Part shown: piece by piece, positions 56,978 through 64,000 of the stretch
Position numbering within the stretch: the stretch's first letter is position 1
Layout of the letters: the number at the start of each line of letters is the position of its first letter
Assembly (NCBI RefSeq): GCF_015291705.1
Contig: NZ_CP030050.1
Location: forward strand, 2,232,001-2,296,000
Length of the DNA stretch: 64,000 nt
Source of the DNA: Bradyrhizobium arachidis
Lineage (GTDB): Bacteria > Pseudomonadota > Alphaproteobacteria > Rhizobiales > Xanthobacteraceae
Direction of reading: 5' to 3'
Translations under genes and position numbers: made by a program
Notes under the pieces: generated by a model
The model's database searches: none
The model's input: the letters and a program-made list of their open reading frames with translations, nothing else
What the model was told of the DNA's origin: nothing

Positions 56978-59649
56978 GAGACGGCCTCCTTATGCGGCGG
57001 TAGGGCAACTTGGAAGGTCGCGCCCGGTCCACTTTTGTGGACCATTGACAACCGTCCTCCGTGAGCTTCCACGATCGACCGGCAGATTGAAAGACCCATT
57101 CCAAGGCCAGTCGGCTTGGTGGTGAAGAAAGGATCCAAGACGCGGTCCGCGTCGTTCTCGGCGATGCCGACGCCACAATCGGTCACGGCAAGGTGGACGT
57201 GCCCCAGATCGTTCTTTGATGATTGAATCAGCAGTTCGCACGTCCGGTCGGTAACTGCATCCATGGCTTCGATTCCGTTCATCACGAGATTGATGATCAC
57301 CTGTTGTAGCTGAATCCGATCGCCGAGGATCCTAGGCAGCCCTGCCGTCAACTCGGTTCGTAACGTCACTCGGTGGCTCACCAGCTCTCGTGTTACCAGC
57401 GCAATGACGTCCTTAACGACCTCATTGATATCGAGCGGCGCCATCTCAATCTCGCCCTTCTTCGCGAGCGCGCGAATACGACGGATCACCTCGCTTGCCC
57501 GGATTGCGTCTTCGATGATCCACTCCACCGAAGAGCGGGCGGCGGAAAGATTAGGCGCTTCCCGGCCCATCCAACCGAGGCACGCATCGGCGTTGCTGAT
57601 AATAGCGGCGAGTGGCTGGTTTATTTCGTGGGCGATGGAGGTTGTCAGCTCTCCTAAAGTCGTTACACGCGTCACATGCGCAAGCTCCGACTGTGCCCTT
57701 CGTAGTTCTTGTTCGGCTTGATCGGCGCGAATGGTGGCGGTGATGTCAGTGCTGACGCCACGGTAGCCGAGAAAATTGCCCTTTCCATCGAAAAAAGGCT
57801 TGCCACTCGTGCGGACGTAGATCGGAGAACCTGTCCGATTCACGGTGCGGTAGACGAGATCCCGAAACGGAAGATGGGCCTCCAATGTCGCCCGATGCTG
57901 CCGCCACTTCTCGGGTTCCTCTTCGAGGTCGCACGCAATGTCCCAGCGAAGCAGGCCGATCAATCCTGTCGCCAAAATTCCCGCAGCACTGGTGTGCTCG
58001 GATAAGTGAGTGACCTGATGATCCGGCCCGGTCTCCCAGAGCCAGTCGGAAGCTGTTTCGGCGTAGTCGCGAAAGCGCTGTTCACTTTCGCGCAGCGCGA
58101 CAAGTGTGTTTTCCAGGCGTTCCCTAGCTGCGTGTTGCTCGGTCACATCCATATGTGTTCCGATCAGCTCGCTGACGTTGCCATCGCTGCCGACCACCAC
58201 GTGCGCAACGGAGTGTATGCGTCTTATCTCGCCATCCGGTAGAAGGATACGAAAATCATATTCGAACCGCCGCTCCTTGTGTTCAATCGCCTGGCGCTGC
58301 ACCTCCTCCAGCCGCGGCAAGTCGTCCGGATGGATGCGCGATCGAATGGTCTCGATCGACACCGGCTCTTGTGGGCTAAAGCCGAATAGACGATCGACCT
58401 CGGCGGAGCGATACACGAAATCTAGACCGTAGACGTCCCAGGACCAGCTGCCCGTGTGACTGAGATGCTGGGCCTCGGCCAGATAGGCCTCGCTGCGGCG
58501 CAGCTGCTGTTCTGCTCGCCTCGCCGCCGTGATATCCGTAGCTGCCCCAACAAACTCGATGTCACCAGAGGCTGTTCTCGTCGCCCGTGCCTGCGCATGG
58601 ATGTGCTTTACCGAGCCGTCCGGTAGCAGAAGCCGGTATTCGTGCTCGAAATCGCTCGGGTCTCGCATCGCGCGATCGATAATTTCTTTAACCGAAGCCC
58701 TATCATCTGGATGAGTGCGCTCAACGACGAGCTGCGGCCCCGGCTGCACTCTGTCAGGATCTAATTGGAAAATGCGAAATGTTTCCTTTGACCAGAAGGC
58801 CTCGCCCGTAGTGGGGTTCCAGCTGAAGCTGCCTGTGTGACTCAATTCCTGCGCCTGGGCTAAATGTGCTTCGCTCCGCTGCAGGGCAAGTTCGGTCCGC
58901 CTTCGCTCCGTGATATCTTCGCAGGCGATAAGGACAATGGGCTGCTCATCGCCCCAAAGCATGGCTTTGGCGTTTTCACGTACCCACAACACCGAGCCGT
59001 CCTTCCTGACTTTCCGGACGTCCCACGTGCGCGTTTGTCCGACATCCTCAAGGCACGTCCGAACGCATTCGCGAACGAAAGGGCGATCCTCCTCGAGAAA
59101 TACGTCCAGCACTGATCGGCCGACCAGTTCAGCAGGAGCATAGCCGAGTTGTGTCGCGCCGAGCGTATTGACGTTGAGGATAATGCCGGCTTCATCGACC
59201 ATGAAGTACATGGCGGGATTGTGCTCGAAGATGGCGCGCCACCGCTTTTCGCGATCCTCCAAATCGGCCGCACTCCGCTGAAGCTTGGCCGCAACGACAC
59301 GCGCAGCCTCTCTTTCCTGGCGGAGCTTTCCGATCAGGTGCGCTCCCACAATCGAGGCAATAAAGAATGCAACAACTACCGGCAGATCTTGGGGGTCATC
59401 GATACGCAGGCTGAACGCCGGCGGCGCAAAGTAGTAAGCGAGACCAGCGATGGTTACGATGCAAAGCGCCGACGACGCGATGAAGCTGCCCATCAGCGAA
59501 AACAGCAAGATCACTAACAAATACGCGAACGCCGTCGCGGCGAAATGCGCGTGAAGGTACAAGCAGGCCAGTGTTACCACGGTCAGGGTTATGCTGCCGA
59601 AGGTAAACTGAAGGGCCGAACGTTCTAAATTGCTGATCGGGCTACGCAT
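56974..59649 (-). CDS. nodV: hybrid-free sensor histidine kinase NodV
   Basis: Encodes an 891-residue sensor kinase. The N-terminus has about four membrane helices (residues 15-110, DUF4118-like: [37 protein letters not shown]), then four PAS domains (about 133-255, 262-380, 385-505, 525-640), then a histidine kinase core with His674 ([10 protein letters not shown]), N-box [12 protein letters not shown] and ATP-lid [18 protein letters not shown]. It senses plant flavonoids in B. japonicum and phosphorylates NodW. Length fits the known protein (889 residues). The gene order nodV-nodW and overlap are standard. All catalytic motifs are intact. Confidence 0.93.
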   Translation of the reverse strand: MRSPISNLERSALQFTFGSITLTVVTLACLYLHAHFAATAFAYLLVILLFSLMGSFIASSALCIVTIAGLAYYFAPPAFSLRIDDPQDLPVVVAFFIASIVGAHLIGKLRQEREAARVVAAKLQRSAADLEDREKRWRAIFEHNPAMYFMVDEAGIILNVNTLGATQLGYAPAELVGRSVLDVFLEEDRPFVRECVRTCLEDVGQTRTWDVRKVRKDGSVLWVRENAKAMLWGDEQPIVLIACEDITERRRTELALQRSEAHLAQAQELSHTGSFSWNPTTGEAFWSKETFRIFQLDPDRVQPGPQLVVERTHPDDRASVKEIIDRAMRDPSDFEHEYRLLLPDGSVKHIHAQARATRTASGDIEFVGAATDITAARRAEQQLRRSEAYLAEAQHLSHTGSWSWDVYGLDFVYRSAEVDRLFGFSPQEPVSIETIRSRIHPDDLPRLEEVQRQAIEHKERRFEYDFRILLPDGEIRRIHSVAHVVVGSDGNVSELIGTHMDVTEQHAARERLENTLVALRESEQRFRDYAETASDWLWETGPDHQVTHLSEHTSAAGILATGLIGLLRWDIACDLEEEPEKWRQHRATLEAHLPFRDLVYRTVNRTGSPIYVRTSGKPFFDGKGNFLGYRGVSTDITATIRADQAEQELRRAQSELAHVTRVTTLGELTTSIAHEINQPLAAIISNADACLGWMGREAPNLSAARSSVEWIIEDAIRASEVIRRIRALAKKGEIEMAPLDINEVVKDVIALVTRELVSHRVTLRTELTAGLPRILGDRIQLQQVIINLVMNGIEAMDAVTDRTCELLIQSSKNDLGHVHLAVTDCGVGIAENDADRVLDPFFTTKPTGLGMGLSICRSIVEAHGGRLSMVHKSGPGATFQVALPPHKEAVS

Positions 59650-59768
59650 TCTGATACCATCCGGCCTGTTCTCCGGCGGGAGAGCTATATCATTTTAGGG
59701 CGCGTACTGATAAGCCACGACAATACCGGGCCTCAGATCAGTTGTCCGCGCAGTTCTGGTTCCGGTGA

Positions 59769-60215
59769 TCAAGCGGGTTTGTGGCGCAACCATCCCTTCA
59801 TTTTGAGACCGTCCCGCATGTTGAGACCAAGAAGTGTAATGTTTGTTGCGCCCGCCACGAGCTCGATCACCTGCACAGCATAGAACGTGGCATCGAATTC
59901 AGCCACCTGAGCCTTGGACGCAAGGAAGAGCGCAGACGGAATAAGAATCAGGATGCCGTTTCCTGCAATGAATTGCATGCGCTTGAATTTGGTCCCGATA
60001 AGTCCGGCCCGGCGCGCCGTTGCCAAGATGACACCTGTACCACCGGTCGCCGCGAGCGCCGGAATCAGCAACAAGAAACCCCACGGTATGGTGCTCTTAA
60101 CCGCTGCAACTGTGGCATGGGACGCGAACAGCTCGCTGAGTACCGTCGACAGCCAAAATGTGCCGATCGTTCCGATAGCCAAGGCGCCAGCGACAGGATG
60201 GATCAACTTGATCAT
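59769..60215 (-). CDS. small integral membrane protein
   Basis: Encodes a 148-residue protein with four predicted membrane helices: LIHPVAGALAIGTIGTFWLS, WGFLLLIPALAATGGTGVIL, RMQFIAGNGILILIPSALFL and AVQVIELVAGATNITLLGLN. Conserved histidines or charged residues that could bind haem are few (His6, His33, His145). Similar small four-helix proteins without a named function occur in many proteobacteria. It lies 30 bases downstream of the monooxygenase-like gene in the same direction and is probably co-transcribed and co-regulated by the MarR protein. Function unknown. Confidence 0.7.
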   Translation of the reverse strand: MIKLIHPVAGALAIGTIGTFWLSTVLSELFASHATVAAVKSTIPWGFLLLIPALAATGGTGVILATARRAGLIGTKFKRMQFIAGNGILILIPSALFLASKAQVAEFDATFYAVQVIELVAGATNITLLGLNMRDGLKMKGWLRHKPA

Positions 60216-60245
60216 GAGTATCTTCCCTTCCTAAAAAGAACAGGG

Positions 60246-60614
60246 CTAGGCGACGCAGATGCCGGGCACGGCAACTTTCTGGAACAGATGAGGGGAGGCT
60301 ATCGCGGAGGCCGGATAGCTGGCGATTTTTGCTAGAAAGTCAGGATGGGTGAAGGCCGCGCGGAAGTGTGCGGTGGATTCCCAGACGGCGTAGTTCAGAT
60401 AGGTCGAGCTGTCGCCAAGAGCTCTGTGCAGCTGAGTGGAAATGAAGCCCGGCTGTCGCTTCATGAACGCTGCGTCGTCCTGCCAGGTCTTGAGAAAAGC
60501 CGCCTCATCGGCTTTGTCGAGAGTGAATGGGTTCACCAGGACGACCGAATTTGCGTCGATAGCGATCTGGCGGTCGATCGGGAAGGAAGGGTCGAGCGGG
60601 CGTAGCAGCGACAT
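60246..60614 (-). CDS. antibiotic biosynthesis monooxygenase (ABM) domain protein
   Basis: Encodes a 122-residue protein of the ABM ferredoxin-like fold. The typical series is VVLVNPFTLDKADEAAFLKT, W, then MKRQPGFISTQLHRAL and YLNYAVWESTAHFRAAFTHP. Family members are small oxygenases acting on quinones or haem, or stress proteins of unknown role. The start MSLLRPLDPS is chosen for GGAGG five bases upstream; a start four codons earlier is less likely. It is the first gene of a minus-strand pair and is divergent from a MarR-type regulator, with a palindromic operator between them, so it is probably the regulator's target. Confidence 0.8.
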   Translation of the reverse strand: MSLLRPLDPSFPIDRQIAIDANSVVLVNPFTLDKADEAAFLKTWQDDAAFMKRQPGFISTQLHRALGDSSTYLNYAVWESTAHFRAAFTHPDFLAKIASYPASAIASPHLFQKVAVPGICVA

Positions 60615-60674
60615 GAGTGCCTCCATTGCTATTTGATATGTGATGTCTAATTGGTATTATGGTCACTTACCACG

Positions 60675-60692
60675 TTGACATCATGATGTCAA
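60675..60692. promoter_or_regulatory. perfect palindromic operator, probably for the MarR protein
   Basis: TTGACATCATGATGTCAA is a perfect 18-base palindrome located 20 bases before the marR start and 60 bases before the divergent gene. A second half-site (GTGATGTCTAA) lies about 40 bases away. Length and position fit a MarR-family dimer site. Confidence 0.7.
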
Positions 60693-60711
60693 TACAAAGC
60701 AATGGTGACAA

Positions 60712-61185
60712 ATGAAAAGAGCCAAGCGAACCCCGGAGGGTGACGCCCTGACCGACCTTGTTCTCGATCTATTCAGGCTCGACAGCGTATTTCTGACGGC
60801 CGGCGACCGTCTGGTCGCCCCGCTCGGCCTAACAAGCGCACGCTGGCAGGTGCTTGGCGCCATTGTGTCCGCCGAACGTCCCCAACCGGTCGCTTGGCTC
60901 GCACGTGACCTCGGCGGCAATCGTCAAAACGTGCAGCGGATTATCAATGATCTGCACAGAGAGGGCCTCGTATCTTTTGAGGTCAACCCGCATCACCGAC
61001 GGGCGCAGCTCGTCGTGCTCACTAAGAATGGACAGCGCGCCTTCGAAGCCGCAATGGAGTTGCAGGCTCCCTGGATCAACGATCTTTCAGAAGGGCTGTC
61101 GGTCAAGGATATACGGATTGTCCATCGCGTGATCACGGCCTTGCGAGATAAGCTTGAGGGCAGTCGTGAGGACAAGTCGGCCTGA
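60712..61185 (+). CDS. MarR-family transcriptional regulator
   Basis: Encodes a 157-residue winged-helix regulator. Helices and wing are recognisable: LTSARWQVLGAIVSAERPQP, VAWLARDLGGNRQNVQRIIN, DLHREGLVSFEVNPHHRRAQ and LVVLTKNGQRAFE. Such dimeric repressors release DNA on binding phenolic ligands or on oxidation. It is divergent from the ABM/membrane-protein pair, and the 97-base spacer holds a perfect palindrome. This suggests autoregulation and control of the neighbouring pair, perhaps in response to plant phenolics or quinones; the inducer is not known. Confidence 0.88.
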   Translation: MKRAKRTPEGDALTDLVLDLFRLDSVFLTAGDRLVAPLGLTSARWQVLGAIVSAERPQPVAWLARDLGGNRQNVQRIINDLHREGLVSFEVNPHHRRAQLVVLTKNGQRAFEAAMELQAPWINDLSEGLSVKDIRIVHRVITALRDKLEGSREDKSA

Positions 61186-61252
61186 CATGGCAAAAGCATT
61201 GTGATTGGCCCGGCGCCCCGTGATTCAAGCTCCCAAACTGGGGCTTCGAATC

Positions 61253-61399
61253 ATGCGCCATGAACTAACGGACTACGAATGGGCAGCTATCGAGTCTATG
61301 CTACCAAACAAGCCGCGTGGAGCCCCTCGGGTAAAACGACCGACGCGTCCTCAATAGTATCTGCTGGATGCTGCGATCTGGTGTATGGTGGATTTAATG
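61253..61399 (+). pseudogene. IS5-family transposase N-terminal remnant
   Basis: The frame starts MRHELTDYEWAAIESMLPNK with PRGAPRV, the standard beginning of a group of IS5 transposases, then after a one-base shift reads DRRVLNSICWMLRSG, the next conserved block. It breaks off there, so only about 50 residues remain. Confidence 0.75.
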
Positions 61400-61859
61400 A
61401 GTTTCAACCTTAGTACGCGGTTCGCGCGCCGATTGCCCTCAACCGCACGACCTCATCGCGCAGAATCGTCCTCGGGATATCGTGCGGACTTCGAGTGTAC
61501 AAAGCATCCAACACTGATCTTGTTAAATCATAATTATCGAGAATTAGCGGGAGGTGTTCTGCGGCCCACCTAAGGTAGGCAGTTCGTCTAGGAATTGCCC
61601 TGTGCATCTTCCAGAATAGCCAAGCCGCGCGGCTCCCTTTACCAGCTCGCGATCCAGGTCCGCTTTGATGGCCACGGCACAATCGTTGCCGAACTCTACG
61701 GCGTGGCCCGAATCGTTGTGGTCCAGCGTTCCTGGGGGGCAGGAGCTGATAGGCTCTTATACCCAGGGCGTGCGTATCGTTCGCGCAAGCAGCAACTCGT
61801 GCTTCATCATAGGGCGGGGCTTCGACTGTCGGCAGCAGATCGGCATCCAGCGCATCAGT
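61400..61859. other. no recognisable gene
   Basis: Short frames on both strands without family resemblance. Confidence 0.4.
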
Positions 61860-62280
61860 TTAACTCCCCCACGAAAACGCCTGGAGATCGATCAGAGAGT
61901 CCTCATATATGCTGTGGAATGTCGGCGCGCGCGTATATGACGTGCCGTCGTATCGTTTTGCGTGCAAGATGACATGCAGTTTGTTGACGCCTTGATCGCC
62001 GTTATGTTCGCTTGCGTACAACGCTGCTCCAGGTCCCCAGCCAGATGGACAACAAGCTTCAGCGCGCGCAACCTTCTTGCTCAGAGCGCGAATTGTCTTT
62101 GAGGATCGCAACCGCCGCCGGAAGACCTTCGAGGATGCAAGTTCCCTGGTCGTGTTCATCCTTGCAATCAAGGGCGTCGCCATATGTCGCCCGATCGATG
62201 TCGATGTCGACAAGCGGTAGGTGCCCTTTCCTTCTGGCGTTGAATTTATAGTCGTACGCCCAGTTTGAGATGGCGGCCAA
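61860..62280 (-). pseudogene. S1/P1-type nuclease remnant
   Basis: The first minus frame reads AAISNWAYDYKFNARRKGHL, then LPLVDIDI...YGDALDCKDE, and the second frame reads LYASEHNGDQGVNKLHVIL and PTFHSIYEDSLI. These correspond in order to S1/P1 nuclease blocks (S.WAD......T..WHFVDI, ARDC, PLH...N.D.GGN...V and NLH.VWD..L). Zinc ligands such as the second His of the LH pair are partly lost, and a frameshift near 62100 separates the halves. Non-functional. Confidence 0.6.
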
Positions 62281-63709
62281 CGAAATGTGCCGATCGGCTC
62301 CTTGAGCTTGGGCCTGCGCTGCCGGACTTAAGTGCCGCTACGCCAGTTCCGCAATGATAGAATGACGTGGCTGTCCCCACGCTAGGGAAGATGTGCTGCC
62401 TACACCAGCGGTGCAGATCGCAAGTATGGGTCTGAGTGGTTGCCCAATATTGATGAACTGCGTCAAGTCGTTTGCGGACAGAGGCAGGTGCCTGGGTTAC
62501 GGCACGTCGACCGGGGGCATGGATGCCGTCGGACGTGGCACGAAGCCATTTTGGTGCCGGTCACGTGCTGCCAACATGATCGTAAAAGCCGTGAGGAGGA
62601 TTAGGAGAGCGCGCATGCAACAAGGATTACTCGAAACGATATATCGCAATTATGAAACGACTCACAGCGCGGGCCTGGGAGGAGGGGCGGCTCTTACGGG
62701 GCATCCCACGGCCTATTGGCCAGCAAACACCCCACAAATTTTGATACTCGTTCGTTGTCGCCGGCAGCCGCCGAACAGTGGGGCGATTGCGCTTAAAAAA
62801 TGCTTCTTCCCCTTGCAGACTGCAGGAATAGTGCAGCAAATTTGAGTGGGAATCCGGTGATTGGCTATTCACCACGAAGGCAGCCGCCCCCTCGTGCTGC
62901 TTCGGGGCGCCATGAAGGACGGTTCATGCGCAATCATGACATTGTGTCCGGCAGCCTGTTGGCGCTGACCGCGGCTGGGCTTGCGCCGCGTTGCTCGAGC
63001 CTGCTCGCATTTGCTTTCATCCCGCGGCCCGACCTGTGGTCGCGCTAGGATCCCTGCGAGACCTCACGCAAGATGGTACGCAGCTGGACAAGGGCGCTGG
63101 TATGTTTTCCACGTATGGAGGCCCGGCGCTTGCAGATGATCAGCTCAGGCATCCGTAGGGATCCGCTTCCTCGATTCGTGTCGTTTTCGCATGTAGTGCC
63201 GGTCTTTCTGAACGGCCGACCTGATCTCCTGGCCCTGGCCTTCGTGCAGTTGCCCATTAACAACGCAATTCCCCTCCATCGAACGATATAGTTAGTCTTA
63301 TGATTGCGCTCGCATCACGCGTTTGTTGCGTGGGTTGCGCAGCATTTTGCGCCAGGTCAACTTCGACGCTACGACTACCGACCCTCGAACAATCAGGCAC
63401 AGGACCCGCTGGAAGCCTCACCTAGCAAATCCCCGACGCGCATTGCCTTTCGGTGAGGCGGCCCTCTCAAGAGCACAAGTATGAATGTGCTTCACGGGTA
63501 ATCCACTCTACCGGCCCTCATCATTTACCTCACCACCTGCAGCGCAGTGCGTTGCTCGCAAAAACCCTGATGCGATCAAGACCCGGCTTTGGGGACAACA
63601 TTGCTGAAAAGGATGCAGCGGGGGTTGCGGCTCGAGGCAGCTCTTGACCATCTTCTGCTCTCGCGGCAACCAGAACAACCAAAGCAGATCGAGATGATGA
63701 GAGCGGGGT
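62281..63709. other. no recognisable gene
   Basis: About 1.4 kb of short frames. A 40-codon minus frame from 62616 (MRALLILLTAFTIMLAA) looks like a signal peptide without a mature protein. Confidence 0.35.
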
Positions 63710-64000
63710 GTGGCTGTGACGGATCAATCCCAAGCTTCGGAGTTGCTGCCGGTCCTGCAGAGACCGTTGAAAGGCTTTCGGTGGATCTTTGCTCTTCTAG
63801 CCGTATTGCTCGTTCTTTGCGCCGGAGGAGTCTATTTTTTGGCGAATATCGAAACGTTTGCCGAGGCGCCCTCGGCACATGAAGTCGTGCCTGCCACGCT
63901 TGGCTTGTCACCTGATGATAGGGACGTGCTTTTAGGGATCCAATCGGGGCAGCAGAAGACAGCCGATGAAATTGCCGAGCTCAATCGCAACGTCGATGCG
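63710..64000 (+). CDS. membrane-anchored hypothetical protein, cut by the window end
   Basis: An open frame from a GTG runs off the end of the window. It has a short cytoplasmic start (TDQSQASELLPVLQRPLKGF), one membrane helix (WIFALLAVLLVLCAGGVYFL) and then a hydrophilic, probably coiled-coil part (SGQQKTADEIAELNRNVDA). The start is uncertain: GTG codons at 63710 and 63716 are both possible and neither has a strong ribosome binding site. Type: single-pass periplasmic protein; function cannot be judged from the part visible. Confidence 0.55.
   Translation, partial: MAVTDQSQASELLPVLQRPLKGFRWIFALLAVLLVLCAGGVYFLANIETFAEAPSAHEVVPATLGLSPDDRDVLLGIQSGQQKTADEIAELNRNVDA

Overview
The window looks like part of the symbiosis island of a rhizobitoxine-producing Bradyrhizobium, most like B. 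elkanii. The main reasons are a complete rhizobitoxine operon (rtxACDEFG order), a nodV-nodW pair, a nod-type sulfate-activation pair (nodPQ), a noeI-like methyltransferase beside a nif-type groESL operon, and a NopM-type type III effector behind a clear tts box. The rest is typical accessory DNA: short isolated genes, long stretches with no gene, and many broken genes and insertion sequence (IS) remnants.

Layout. 0-5 kb: glycosidase and IS3 debris, then groES-groEL on the minus strand. Its upstream region holds a tandem duplication with two sigma-54 promoters, a NifA-type activator site and a small chimeric groES-membrane ORF; scrambled ABC transporter and IS66 remnants follow. 5-17 kb: noeI-like gene, small secreted proteins, a flavin monooxygenase-like gene coupled to a frameshifted small gene, and a nuclease/carbonic anhydrase pair. 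17-20 kb: cobalamin riboswitch and metE. 20-30 kb: hemerythrin-like protein, a fixJ-like regulator with a truncated sensor kinase, a string of small Bradyrhizobium-type proteins, and chorismate mutase. 30-33 kb: nopM and its tts box. 36-40 kb: sulfotransferase, nodP, nodQ. 42-50 kb: rtx operon. 50-56 kb: broken PRiA4b-type gene, a large putative effector, and two nested IS5-family remnants. 56-60 kb: nodW-nodV. 60-61 kb: MarR regulator divergent from a monooxygenase-like gene. 61-64 kb: IS and nuclease remnants and a membrane protein cut by the window end.

Functionally the region combines host signalling (NodV/NodW, Nod-factor decoration by NoeI and possibly by the sulfotransferase fed by NodP/NodQ), host manipulation (rhizobitoxine, which blocks ethylene synthesis; type III effectors) and symbiotic housekeeping (NifA-controlled chaperonin, oxygen-type two-component regulation). 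The least explained items are the duplicated promoter/groES fusion upstream of groESL, the 751-residue putative effector at 52 kb, and the sulfotransferase, whose substrate is unknown. All names come from reading the translations; no database search was possible.
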